Assembly (NCBI GenBank): GCA_030697205.1
Contig: JAUYQP010000011.1
Coordinates: 1-64,000, forward strand
Origin: Mycobacteriales bacterium
GTDB lineage: Bacteria > Actinomycetota > Actinomycetes > Mycobacteriales > SCTD01
Length of the DNA: 64,000 nt
Direction of reading: 5' to 3'
The notes under the pieces are model-generated. The model had not been told where the DNA came from. It did not search any database and saw only the letters and a list, made by a program, of their open reading frames with translations. Of the stretch, positions 1 to 8,079 are shown in pieces (positions within the stretch are counted from its first letter, which is position 1; each line of letters starts with the position of its first letter). The translations under genes were made by a program, and so were the position numbers.

Positions 1-1
1 C

Positions 2-289
2 CTCGGCAAGGCCACCAAGGACGACGCCAAGGTCACCAAGGCCAAGGCCGACCTCGACGGCTACCGCACCTCCTTCGGCGAGCTCATCAACTCCGTCGTC
101 CCGGAGCTGCCGGCCATGACCGTGGCGGACGCCCTCACCCCGCACGTCGCGACCCTGTTCACCGCCATCGACGCCGTCGTCGCCGGTGACCCGACCGCCT
201 TCGCGAAGCTCCAGACCGCGTCGACGCACATGCCCGACACGGCCGCCGCCCTCGCGGGTGGCATCGCGGAGAACAAGAAGCTGGCCTAG
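2..289 (+). CDS. C-terminal part of a helical-repeat protein (5' end outside window)
   Basis: The reading frame is open from the window edge and stops with TAG at 287-289, giving the last 95 residues. The sequence is Lys/Ala-rich, then reads as amphipathic helices around SFGELI, PHVATLF and STHMPDTAAALAGGI and ends ENKKLA. Similar His/Met-containing helical modules occur in secreted actinobacterial proteins sometimes annotated as copper amine oxidase-like, which is a family recollection and not demonstrated here. No catalytic motif is visible. A strong hairpin follows the stop, so this is the end of a transcription unit. Function is unknown. Confidence 0.6.
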   Translation, partial: LGKATKDDAKVTKAKADLDGYRTSFGELINSVVPELPAMTVADALTPHVATLFTAIDAVVAGDPTAFAKLQTASTHMPDTAAALAGGIAENKKLA

Positions 290-315
290 TCAGCCCCCGC
301 ACCCCCCGCACGACA

Positions 316-352
316 CCGAGGGCGTCCTCCCGCACAGGGAGGGCGCCCTCGG
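316..352 (+). terminator. Strong hairpin after the first gene
   Basis: A 16-bp stem (316-331 with 337-352) has a single G-T pair and a 5-nt loop. It begins 26 nt after the stop of the partial gene. There is no T-tract, as is usual for terminators in high-GC actinobacteria. Confidence 0.75.
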
Positions 353-392
353 CGCCTGCCCCGGGCTAACCGCCGGACTACCTTGGCTGACC

Positions 393-902
393 ATGCGCCT
401 GACCCGCCGCACGCTGCTGCTGAGCGGCGCCCTCCCGCTCGCCGCGTGCACCGACGCGCCCGCACCGCAGCCCGCCCCCGTCGACCCCGACATCGCCCTG
501 CGCGACGCGGCCGCCGCGCGCGAAAGGCGACTGCTCCAGGAGTACGACGCAGCGCTCGCCGCCGTGCCGTCCCTCGCGGCGGTGCTCGCTCCGCTGCGCG
601 CCGACCACGTCGCCCACCTCACCGCCCTGAGCCCGACCGGCACTCCCTCCCCCGGCCCGCCCTCCCCCGGCCAGACGTCGACGCCCACCCCCGCCGGCTC
701 GTCCTCTGGTCCGCTGCCCGCCGCCGCGCTGCCGACCGCGGCACCCGCGCGACGGGCCGCGGTCCTCGCCCGCCTCGTCGCCGCCGAGCGGGCCGCCGCG
801 ACCGCCCACGCCACCGACGCGCTCGCCGCCTCGACCGCGCTGACCGGGCTGCTCGGCCAGCTGTCGGCCTGCGAGAGATCGCACCCCGTGGTGCTGGTGT
901 GA
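393..902 (+). CDS. Lipoprotein with a ferritin-like helical domain
   Basis: A 169-residue protein. The ATG at 393 gives a signal peptide with two arginines (TRRTLLLSG) and a lipobox LAAC, so export as a lipoprotein, possibly by Tat, is likely. After the Cys a Pro-rich linker leads to helices carrying spaced Glu/His residues (LLQEYDAAL, DHVAHL, LVAAERAAATAHA, SACERSH), interrupted by a Pro/Ser/Thr-rich loop. This resembles a four-helix ferritin-like bundle and suggests a metal-binding or storage role; the catalytic role is not known. It overlaps the next gene by 4 bp (GTGA), which encodes a second ferritin-like protein. The ORF is open further upstream to 186, but that stretch overlaps the preceding gene and terminator. 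Confidence 0.72.
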   Translation: MRLTRRTLLLSGALPLAACTDAPAPQPAPVDPDIALRDAAAARERRLLQEYDAALAAVPSLAAVLAPLRADHVAHLTALSPTGTPSPGPPSPGQTSTPTPAGSSSGPLPAAALPTAAPARRAAVLARLVAAERAAATAHATDALAASTALTGLLGQLSACERSHPVVLV

Positions 903-1318
903 GCGACACCGACCTGCTGACCGCGGCGCTCGTGGCCGAGCACGCCGCGGTCTACGGCTACGGCGTGCTCGGCGGCCGGCTCGACGACGAGACCCGCGCG
1001 GCCGCGCGCACCGCCTTCGACAGCCACCGCAACCGGCGCGACCTGCTCACGGCGGCCCTCACCGAGCGGGGCGCCGAGGCCCCGGTGACGCAGGCGGCGT
1101 ACGACGTGGTGGTCCCCGACCGCGCGGGTGCGCTGCTGCTGGCCGTCCGGCTCGAGGAGGGCCTGTCGCAGCGCTGGCGAGACCTGCTCGCCGGCACCGA
1201 CGACGTCGAGCTGCGCCGGCTCGCGCTGGCCGGGCTGAACGAGACCGCGGTGCGCGCGACCCAGTGGCGGGTCCGCGCGCGCGTCACCCCCGCGACCGTG
1301 GCCCTTCCCGGCGCCTGA
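899..1318 (+). CDS. DUF4439 ferritin-like domain protein
   Basis: A 139-residue cytoplasmic protein starting with GTG at 899, translationally coupled to the upstream lipoprotein gene. Helical segments carry conserved-looking Glu/His positions (LVAEHAAVYGYG, FDSHRNRRDLL, VRLEEGLSQRW, GLNETAVRATQWR), typical of DUF4439 ferritin-like proteins of actinobacteria. The family is predicted to bind a di-metal centre, but no biochemical function is established. In relatives such genes often lie near proS/rimP; here proS lies two genes away on the other strand. The pairing suggests one extracytoplasmic and one cytoplasmic member of the same fold. Confidence 0.75.
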   Translation: MSDTDLLTAALVAEHAAVYGYGVLGGRLDDETRAAARTAFDSHRNRRDLLTAALTERGAEAPVTQAAYDVVVPDRAGALLLAVRLEEGLSQRWRDLLAGTDDVELRRLALAGLNETAVRATQWRVRARVTPATVALPGA

Positions 1319-1326
1319 CCGCCAAG

Positions 1327-1374
1327 CCCCCACCCCCAGGCCCCCGACCCCCAAGCCCCCGACCCCCGAGCCCC
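1327..1374 (-). repeat. G-run tract (G-quadruplex-type motif) on the minus strand
   Basis: On the plus strand there are seven runs of four or five C separated by one to three bases. The minus strand therefore has seven G-runs with short loops, which fits a G-quadruplex consensus. It starts 9 bp after the stop of the DUF4439 gene, in the convergent gap before the HAD hydrolase gene. Confidence 0.6.
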
Positions 1375-1396
1375 GGCCTCAGTCAGCGCAGACCGG

Positions 1397-1493
1397 TCCG
1401 AACTGCTTCCAGTCCCGCGAAGCACCCCCGCCCCCCACGCTCAACCGGCCCGGTGCACGGCCGCACCACCTGGAGGTGGAAGCAGTGCGGATC
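1397..1493. repeat. 97-bp paired-arm intergenic element, copy A
   Basis: The left arm (1397-1415) is complementary, with a few mismatches, to the right arm (1472-1493), and 56 bp separate them. A second copy lies at 61107-61203. The left arms are identical over 19 bp, the right arms differ at one of 22 positions, and both total length and spacer length are identical, while the spacer sequences differ. This copy is in the convergent gap between a DUF4439 gene and a HAD hydrolase gene. It encodes no protein that I can see. It could be a REP- or MITE-like element or a structured site. Confidence 0.75.
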
Positions 1494-1534
1494 GGTGCGG
1501 CCCGGTCACCGGCGGCCGGCTCAGCAGCGCTGGG

Positions 1535-2257
1535 TCAGGGGGACCAGGAGGCGACGAGGTCCGCGAGACCGGCGAGGTCGGGCAGCGAAGCGTCGGGCAC
1601 GACGTCGAAGGGCTCGACCGGCCGGCCCGTGAGCAGCACCGTGCGCATCCCGAGGGCCTGCGCGCCGGAGACGTCGTCGCGCGGCCGGTCACCGACGAAG
1701 ACGCACTCGGCCGGGTCGACGCCGAGCGCTGCGGTGAGGGCCAGGAAGGCCTCGGGGTGCGGCTTCATGTGGGCCAGCTCGCTGGTGTAGACCCGCGCGT
1801 CGAGCAGGTCGAGCAGCCCCGCGTCAGCCAGCCAGCGGTCGTGCAGGGCCCGCGGCCAGTGGGTGTTGGACAGCAGCCCGGTGCGCAGCCCGCGGTCCCG
1901 CAGCGCCGTCAGGCACGCCACCGCGTGCGGGTCGTGCGCGACCGTGACCTCCCAGGCACCGTGGTACGCCGAGAGCGCGCCCGCGACGTCGAGGTGCGTC
2001 TCGGCCGCGACCGACCGCACGATGGCCTCGGTCGTCCCCGAACCGGTCCCGTCACCCGCACTGACCCGGCTGCGCCACCAGTGCAGCTCGGCCTCGAGCA
2101 GGGCGGCGGCCACCGGCTCGGGGTCGGTCGGGGCGAGCACCCGGGCGGCGGCCCGCCACATGTCGAGCAGGTCGACGTCGACGTGCGTCGACAGCGTGCC
2201 GCCCCAGTCGAAGAGCACGGCCCTCGCCGGCCGGGAAGTCGTCGGACCACCGCTCAT
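1535..2257 (-). CDS. HAD-family hydrolase
   Basis: A 240-residue haloacid-dehalogenase-superfamily phosphatase. Motif I is FDWGGTL near residue 16, in which the second Asp of the usual DxD is replaced by Gly (DWGGT), an arrangement also seen in dehalogenase-like members. Motif II is LLSNTHW, motif III a Lys in HMKPHPEAF, and motif IV FVGDRPRDDVSGA. The length and an alpha-helical cap between motifs I and II fit subfamily I. The chosen ATG at 2257 overlaps the stop of the ybaK gene (ATGA), so it is coupled to the proS-ybaK unit. The substrate cannot be predicted. Confidence 0.8.
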   Translation of the reverse strand: MSGGPTTSRPARAVLFDWGGTLSTHVDVDLLDMWRAAARVLAPTDPEPVAAALLEAELHWWRSRVSAGDGTGSGTTEAIVRSVAAETHLDVAGALSAYHGAWEVTVAHDPHAVACLTALRDRGLRTGLLSNTHWPRALHDRWLADAGLLDLLDARVYTSELAHMKPHPEAFLALTAALGVDPAECVFVGDRPRDDVSGAQALGMRTVLLTGRPVEPFDVVPDASLPDLAGLADLVASWSP

Positions 2258-2733
2258 CGCGCGAGGTCCGCGAGGACGGCGCCGGTCAGCCGCAGCAGGT
2301 CGCCGGGTGCGATCTCGAGCGACAGCCCGCGGCGGCCGGCGGAGACGTGCACGGTGTCCCACAGCTCGACGGTCTCGTCGACGGCGGTGCGGTGCGGCGC
2401 CCGGTGACCGAGCGGGCTGATGCCGCCGACGACCATGCCGGTGGCCCGCTCGGCGCGCGCCGGCTCGGCCATCGCTGCCCGCTTGCCGCCGAGCGCCGTG
2501 GCGAGCGCCTTGAGGTCGAGCGATCCAGCGACCGGCACGACCCCGACGACGAGCTCGCCGTCGAGGTCGGCGAGCAGCGTCTTGAACATCCGCTCCGGCT
2601 CGACGCCGAGCGCCGCGGCGCCGGCCTCGCCGTAGCCGCCCGGGTGGTCGGCGGGGACCTCGTAGGCATGGAGCACGTGCGCCACGCCCTCCCGGTCGAG
2701 CACCACCGTCGCGGGGGTCCCCTTGCCGGCCAT
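2254..2733 (-). CDS. ybaK: YbaK/ProX-type aminoacyl-tRNA deacylase
   Basis: A 159-residue protein of the YbaK/EbsC family, whose members hydrolyse Cys-tRNA(Pro) produced by prolyl-tRNA synthetase misacylation. Family features seen are the N-terminal ATVVLDREGV segment, FKTLLADLDGELVVGVVPV with the invariant-type Lys, the Gly-Gly loop VVGGISPLG and a final strand SAGRRGLSLEI. The ATG at 2733 overlaps the proS stop by one base, so enzyme and editor are made from the same message. This context makes a tRNA(Pro) editing role very likely, although related free-standing domains can act on other mischarged tRNAs. Confidence 0.88.
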   Translation of the reverse strand: MAGKGTPATVVLDREGVAHVLHAYEVPADHPGGYGEAGAAALGVEPERMFKTLLADLDGELVVGVVPVAGSLDLKALATALGGKRAAMAEPARAERATGMVVGGISPLGHRAPHRTAVDETVELWDTVHVSAGRRGLSLEIAPGDLLRLTGAVLADLAR

Positions 2734-4475
2734 CAGGCCCCGCGCACCTCGGACACGACCTCCGCGACGGCGTCGGCCATCGCGACCGACCGCGACGAGC
2801 CGGACCGCCGGTCCCGGATCTCGACGGTGCCGTCGGTCGCGAGCGTCTTGCCCACGACGACGTAGGTCGGGGTGCCGATCAGCTCGGCGTCCTTGAAGGC
2901 CACCCCCGGGCTGACCTTCTTGCGGTCGTCCAGCAGCACCACGAGCCCCGCGGCCTCGAGCCCCGCCGCCAGGGCCTCGCCGCCCTCCTGCTGCTCGCCC
3001 TGCCCGGCGACGACGACGTGCACGTCGATCGGCGACACGGAGCGGGGCCAGACGAGGCCCTTCTCGTCGTAGGACTGCTCGGCGATCGCTGCGACCGCAC
3101 GCGAGACGCCGATGCCGTAGGAGCCCATCGTGACGCGGACCGGCTTGCCCTCCGGACCGAGTACGTCGAGCGAGAACGCGTCGGCGTACTTGCGTCCGAG
3201 CTGGAAGATGTGGCCGATCTCGATGCCGCGGTCGATGGTGAGCGGCGAGCCGCAGCGCGAGCACAGGTCGCCCTCGCGGACCTCGGCCGCGGGGATGGTG
3301 CCCTCGGGCTCGAAGTCGCGGCCCATGACCACGTCGGTCGCGTGCTTGCCCGCCTCGTTGGCGCCGGTGACCCAGGCCGAGCCCGGCACGACGAGCGGGT
3401 CGACGAGGTAGCGGGTCCCCTCGGGCAGGCCCTGCGGGCCGATGTAGCCGCGGACGAGCCCGGGGTGGTTGGCGAAGTCGTCGAACGGCAGCACCTCGGC
3501 CGGCGTGACGTTGGCCTCGAGGCGCTTGAGGTCGACCTCGCGGTCACCCGGCAGACCGACGACCAGGACCGACGTCTCACCGGTCGGCTGGCGCAGGGTG
3601 ACGACGACGTTCTTGAGGGTGTCGCCGGCGGTGATCTCGCGGCCGAGGCCGCGGAAGTGCTCGACCAGGCTGTCGATCGTCGGAGTGTCCGGGGTGTCGT
3701 GGACGGCCAGCGCGGGCTGGGTCGCGGGGTCCTGCGGCGCGGCGGCCTTGACCTCGACAGCCTCGGTGTTGGCGGCGTAGTCGCAGGAGGTGCAGGCGAC
3801 GAAGGTGTCCTCACCGGTCGGTGCCTTGGCGAGGAACTCCTCCGACGCGCTGCCGCCCATGGCGCCCGACACGGCGGACACGATGCGGTAGTCGAGGCCG
3901 AGCCGCTCGAAGGTCGCGACGTAGGCCTGGCGGTGCAGCTCGTAGGAGCGCGCCAGCCCGGCGTCGTCGAGGTCGAAGGAGTAGCTGTCCTTCATCACGA
4001 ACTCGCGGCCGCGCAGGATGCCGGCGCGCGGACGCGCCTCGTCGCGGAACTTCGTCTGGACCTGGTAGAGCATGACGGGCAGGTCCTTGTAGGAGGAGTA
4101 CTCGCCCTTCACCAGCGTGGTGAAGACCTCCTCGTGCGTCGGCCCGAGCATGTAGTCCGCCTTCTTGCGGTCCTGCAGCCGGAAGACGTTGTCGCCGTAC
4201 TCCGTCCAGCGCCCGGTGGCCTGGTAGTACTCCGCCGGCACCAGCGCGGGCAGGAGCACCTCCTGCGCGCCGATGCGGTCCATCTCCTCGCGCACGACCT
4301 GCCCGACCCGGTTGAGGACGCGCAGGCCGAGCGGCAGCCAGGTGTAGACACCGGGCGCGACGCGGCGCACGTAGCCGGCGCGGACCAGCAGCTTGTGGCT
4401 CGGGACCTCCGCGTCCGCCGGGTCTGCGCGGAGGGTGCGCAGGAACAGCGTGGACATGCGGAGCACGGGAGCCAC
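2733..4475 (-). CDS. proS: Prolyl-tRNA synthetase
   Basis: A 580-residue class II synthetase attaching proline to tRNA(Pro). Motif 1 surrounds GVYTWLPLG, motif 2 includes [12 protein letters not shown], and motif 3 includes [10 protein letters not shown]. The long stretch between motifs 2 and 3 (about residues 235-400) is the bacterial YbaK-like insertion domain that edits Ala-tRNA(Pro). Two Cys pairs (CTSCDY and CSRCG) flank that insertion. The C-terminal anticodon-binding domain begins near [10 protein letters not shown]. The ATG at 4475 gives the usual [11 protein letters not shown] start. It heads the proS-ybaK-HAD unit and is divergent from the subtilase gene. Confidence 0.97.
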   Translation of the reverse strand: MAPVLRMSTLFLRTLRADPADAEVPSHKLLVRAGYVRRVAPGVYTWLPLGLRVLNRVGQVVREEMDRIGAQEVLLPALVPAEYYQATGRWTEYGDNVFRLQDRKKADYMLGPTHEEVFTTLVKGEYSSYKDLPVMLYQVQTKFRDEARPRAGILRGREFVMKDSYSFDLDDAGLARSYELHRQAYVATFERLGLDYRIVSAVSGAMGGSASEEFLAKAPTGEDTFVACTSCDYAANTEAVEVKAAAPQDPATQPALAVHDTPDTPTIDSLVEHFRGLGREITAGDTLKNVVVTLRQPTGETSVLVVGLPGDREVDLKRLEANVTPAEVLPFDDFANHPGLVRGYIGPQGLPEGTRYLVDPLVVPGSAWVTGANEAGKHATDVVMGRDFEPEGTIPAAEVREGDLCSRCGSPLTIDRGIEIGHIFQLGRKYADAFSLDVLGPEGKPVRVTMGSYGIGVSRAVAAIAEQSYDEKGLVWPRSVSPIDVHVVVAGQGEQQEGGEALAAGLEAAGLVVLLDDRKKVSPGVAFKDAELIGTPTYVVVGKTLATDGTVEIRDRRSGSSRSVAMADAVAEVVSEVRGA

Positions 4476-4630
4476 CTCGATCAGGGAGTACGACGGGATC
4501 GGTCGAGCCTATCGACGGCGCGGGCGCGGGTCGTCGGAGTTGTCGTCGAGCGCGCCCGGCAGGTGCGGGCGCGGCTGTGGCGAACTCCTCCTGAGAGCCC
4601 CTGTCCCGACCGGCCGTCCCGGAGCGCCCT

Positions 4631-5971
4631 GTGCCCGCACCCCGTCTCGTCCTCGCCGCTGCCGCGGCCGTGCTCGCGCTGCCCACGGCGGCCGCGACCC
4701 TGCCGACCGCGACCGCCGCTCCCGCTGCGGTCCCGCGCGTCGTGGTCGCCGACATCGACACCGGCGTCAACCCCTACCACGAGGCCTACTACGCGGGCGG
4801 CGGTCCCTACAAGGGCCGCAAGGGCCCCTCCAGCGTCACGCCGGCGGTGCTCAAGGAGTTCGGCATCGGCCCGTCGCAGGTGCTGAAGGTGACCCGCACC
4901 GGGTCCTTCGCCGAGGACCGCGCGCGCGACATGGCGATGTGGGACAAGGTCGAGCCCGGCAAGCCGTACTGGTTCGCGGGCACCAACGTCATCGGCATCT
5001 CCTTCGAGCCGAAGACTGCGACCTCGACACCGATCCTCGCCGACCCGGGCGACACCCACGGGGTGGGCACGACCTCGGCGGTCCTCAACGCCAACCCCGA
5101 CGCGGTCGTCGTCCTCGTCGAGAGCTTCGGCGAGGCCAGCGAGGAGTGGGCCTTCAACCACCCGGCCGTCGACATCGTGACGACCAGCTACGGCATCCCC
5201 GGCAGCCCGCCCGGCATGGGCCACCTCGCCAGCAGCTACACCGGCACCGTCCTCAAGGGCAAGCTGCACTTCGGTGCGGCCGACAACTCCCCCGCCGGCT
5301 CGCCGCCCGACGGCACGTCCGGCCCGTGGTGGACCATCGGCGTCGCGGGCTTCCACGAGGACACCAGCGGCGGGCGCGAGACGCTGTCGGGCAACTTCGT
5401 CGACGTCGTCGCCGACTTCACCCAGACGCTGCCCTACTGCGTCGACTGCGAGACCGGCACCCGCTCGGCGAGCGGCACGTCGTTCGCGACGCCGCGCAGC
5501 GCGGGCACCGCCTCGCTGGTGCTGCTCGAGGCCCGGCGCAAGGCCGGCCACCGGGGCGGCCCGCTCGTGCGTCCGGACGGCGCCTCGCTCATGGTCTCCG
5601 GCAAGGGCCGCCAGATCACTCCCTGGCAGGTGCGTCGTGCGCTGGAAGAGGGTTCCGCGTACCCCTCGATGAGCGGCTACGACGCCGCGTCGGCGCTGCT
5701 CGACGACACCGGCGCGATGCCCGTCGCGGACGCGGCGCCCTACGTCCAGATCGGCTGGGGCGTGCTGTCGACCAGGACGGAGTACGCCGTGGTCGCCGAG
5801 TCGCTGGCGCACCTCGGGGTGCGGGGCACGCCGACCCGCACCAAGAGCGACGCCGCGTGCGACTACATGACCGCGCAGCACGACGCCCGCGTCGCCTACT
5901 GGGACACCCTCATCCCGTCGAGCGAGTCCTTCCTCACCGGCTTCGACCCCTACGTCGCCTGCCGCGACTAG
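4631..5971 (+). CDS. Secreted S8 (subtilisin-like) serine protease
   Basis: A 446-residue protein with an N-terminal Ala-rich signal peptide (about residues 1-30). The catalytic triad of subtilases is visible: Asp in DIDTG (43), His in DTHGVG (143) and Ser in SGTSFATP (284). No long propeptide is evident between the signal peptide and the catalytic domain, which is unusual for subtilases. The C-terminal 120 residues extend beyond the fold and contain Cys residues that could pair. The GTG start at 4631 has GGAG six bases upstream. The stop overlaps the stop of the opposing glycosyltransferase gene in a shared CTAG. Confidence 0.87.
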   Translation: MPAPRLVLAAAAAVLALPTAAATLPTATAAPAAVPRVVVADIDTGVNPYHEAYYAGGGPYKGRKGPSSVTPAVLKEFGIGPSQVLKVTRTGSFAEDRARDMAMWDKVEPGKPYWFAGTNVIGISFEPKTATSTPILADPGDTHGVGTTSAVLNANPDAVVVLVESFGEASEEWAFNHPAVDIVTTSYGIPGSPPGMGHLASSYTGTVLKGKLHFGAADNSPAGSPPDGTSGPWWTIGVAGFHEDTSGGRETLSGNFVDVVADFTQTLPYCVDCETGTRSASGTSFATPRSAGTASLVLLEARRKAGHRGGPLVRPDGASLMVSGKGRQITPWQVRRALEEGSAYPSMSGYDAASALLDDTGAMPVADAAPYVQIGWGVLSTRTEYAVVAESLAHLGVRGTPTRTKSDAACDYMTAQHDARVAYWDTLIPSSESFLTGFDPYVACRD

Positions 5972-8079
5972 GGAGCGCCCGCGGGCACCAGGTCGCTGTC
6001 GACGCCGGTGCGCTCGAGCTTGTGCCAGGGCAGCCGGACCCCGCTCGCCGCGGCGACCACCGACTGGATGACCACGAGGTACATCAGCTGGCGGTAGACG
6101 ACCTGCTGCAACGGCAGCGCCCACAGCGGCCGCAGGCTCTCGCCGTCGAGCCGCAGCGCGTAGGCGGCGGACACGACGCCGAGCAGCTGGAAGGCCGTCC
6201 AGAAGGCGAGCACCTCGACGGCGTCGCCGGCGAGCAGGCCGTAGACGGCGAAGACGTCGACGACCGGTGACAGCAGGGCGAGCAGCACCTGGACGGTGAG
6301 CATGTAGGGGATCCCGAGCAGACCGAGGCTCGACCGCTCCCGGACCGCGCCCCGGTGCTTCCAGACGCACTGCAGGGTGCCGTAGGCCCAGCGGTAGCGC
6401 TGCCGCCACAGGTCGCGGAAGGTCAGCGGCGCCTCGGTCCAGGCACGGGCCCGCTCCTCGTAGACGACGCGGTAGCCGGCCCGGGTGATGGCCATCGTGA
6501 TGTCGGTGTCCTCGGCGAGGGTGTCGGTGCTCATCCCGCCGGCTGCCGCAAGAGCCGCGCGCCGGAAGGCCCCGCTGGCACCCGGGACCGTCGGGATGCA
6601 GCCGAAGAGGTCGAGCATCCGGCGGTCGAGGTTGAAGCCCATGACGTACTCGAGGTGCTGCCAACGACCGAGCAGCCCGTGCCGGTTGCCGACCTTGGTG
6701 TTGCCGCTGACCGCACCGACCCGCGGGTCCTGCAGCGGCTGGACCAGCCAGCGCACCGTCTCGGGCTCGAAGACGGTGTCACCGTCGAGCATGACGAGCA
6801 GGTCGTGCCGGGCCTCACGGGCACCGCGCGCGAGGGCCATCGCCTTGCCCGCGTTGGCCTGGCGGACCACCCGCACCCCGGTCAGTCCCTCGCGGGCGAC
6901 CAGCGCCTCGACGAGCTCGGGGGTGCCGTCGCTCGAGCCGTCGTCGACCACCACGACCTCGAGCGGGCCGGTGTGGTCGCTCGCGACCAGCGACCGCACG
7001 GTCGCCTCGATGCCGACCGCCTCGTCGTAGGCCGGCACGAGGACGCTGACCCCCGGCGCCCAGGTGCCGTCACCGACGCGAGCCCGGGCGGTGCGGACAT
7101 GGCGGCCGGCGAGCCCGACGACGAGCAGGGTGCGCAGCAGCATGAGCGCACCGATGGGCAGGACCAGCCAGGTGACGGCGGTGACCAGCGCACCGGAGGC
7201 GGCGACGGCGAGCAGCAGCGCGTCGCCCTGCAGGACGGTGACGCGGCCGGCCCGGGCGAGCCCGGCCTGGGCAGGCAGGCCCAGACCACCCGACACGGTC
7301 GTGAAGGAGTGACCCGCGGCGCGGTGGGAGGCGATGACCGCGGGCAGGGCAGCGATCGTCTGCGCGCGGTCGCCGCCACCGTCGTGGAGCAGCAGGACGG
7401 TGCCGTCGTCACCGGTGGGGGCGAGCGCCTGCTCGACGGCCGTCGACCCGGGTCGCTCCCAGTCGCGGGCGTCCTGGTCGGCGAGGACCACGAGGTAGCC
7501 GTCGCCGGTGGCGCGCGCCACCACGGCGAGCTCGTCGGTGTCGAGCGCACCGGGGGTGGAGCTGTAGGGCGGTCGGACGAGCGCACTGGTGCGGCCGGTC
7601 GCGCCCGCCAGACCGAGCTGGGTCAGCGACAGCTCGAGGCGCGCGCGCCACGACGACAGCTCCGACAGGTCGCGGTGGCTCCAGGTGTGCAGGCCGACCT
7701 CGTGCCCCTCGCGGACGGCCCGGCGCACCAGCTCGGGGTGCGCGGACAGCTGGGCACCGGTGACGAAGAAGGTCGCGGGCACGCCCTCGCGGCGCAGCAG
7801 GTCGAGGACCGCGGGGGTCCACTCCGGGTCCGGGCCGTCGTCGAAGGTGAGCGCCACCGACCGCGGCTCGAGCGGGCGCGAGGCGAGCCCGTCACGGCCG
7901 TCGTAGGCCACCGCCGACCCACCCGACAGGGGCGCGGACTCGCGGGCCGCGCTGCCGGTGCCCGACCGGCTGCCCTCGGTGAGGCCCTGCAGCAGGAGGG
8001 CACCCACGAGCGCGAGCAGCAGCACGACCAGCACGCCCCAGTGCGCCTGCGGGCGGCGCGCGGCGCGCCCACCGGTCAT
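5968..8079 (-). CDS. Polysaccharide deacetylase / family 2 glycosyltransferase fusion
   Basis: A 703-residue two-domain membrane protein. After one N-terminal membrane segment (about 15-33), a NodB-type deacetylase carries TFDDGPD (78-84), HTWSH (131-135), RPPY (169-172) and LHDG (231-234). Membrane segments near 285-325 lead to a processive GT2 domain with VVVDDGSS, DGD (432-434), EDTD (523-526) and QRYRW (560-564), then further C-terminal membrane segments. This architecture suggests synthesis and export of a beta-linked, possibly N-acetylhexosamine polymer coupled to extracellular deacetylation. It is coupled (ATGA) to the upstream Pro/Thr-rich membrane protein gene. The actual polymer is unknown. 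Confidence 0.88.
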   Translation of the reverse strand: MTGGRAARRPQAHWGVLVVLLLALVGALLLQGLTEGSRSGTGSAARESAPLSGGSAVAYDGRDGLASRPLEPRSVALTFDDGPDPEWTPAVLDLLRREGVPATFFVTGAQLSAHPELVRRAVREGHEVGLHTWSHRDLSELSSWRARLELSLTQLGLAGATGRTSALVRPPYSSTPGALDTDELAVVARATGDGYLVVLADQDARDWERPGSTAVEQALAPTGDDGTVLLLHDGGGDRAQTIAALPAVIASHRAAGHSFTTVSGGLGLPAQAGLARAGRVTVLQGDALLLAVAASGALVTAVTWLVLPIGALMLLRTLLVVGLAGRHVRTARARVGDGTWAPGVSVLVPAYDEAVGIEATVRSLVASDHTGPLEVVVVDDGSSDGTPELVEALVAREGLTGVRVVRQANAGKAMALARGAREARHDLLVMLDGDTVFEPETVRWLVQPLQDPRVGAVSGNTKVGNRHGLLGRWQHLEYVMGFNLDRRMLDLFGCIPTVPGASGAFRRAALAAAGGMSTDTLAEDTDITMAITRAGYRVVYEERARAWTEAPLTFRDLWRQRYRWAYGTLQCVWKHRGAVRERSSLGLLGIPYMLTVQVLLALLSPVVDVFAVYGLLAGDAVEVLAFWTAFQLLGVVSAAYALRLDGESLRPLWALPLQQVVYRQLMYLVVIQSVVAAASGVRLPWHKLERTGVDSDLVPAGAP

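Noticed and set aside
4476-4630. Possible T-box leader upstream of proS.
   Set aside because: The gap is short, divergent and shows no T-box sequence or specifier loop that I can recognise.
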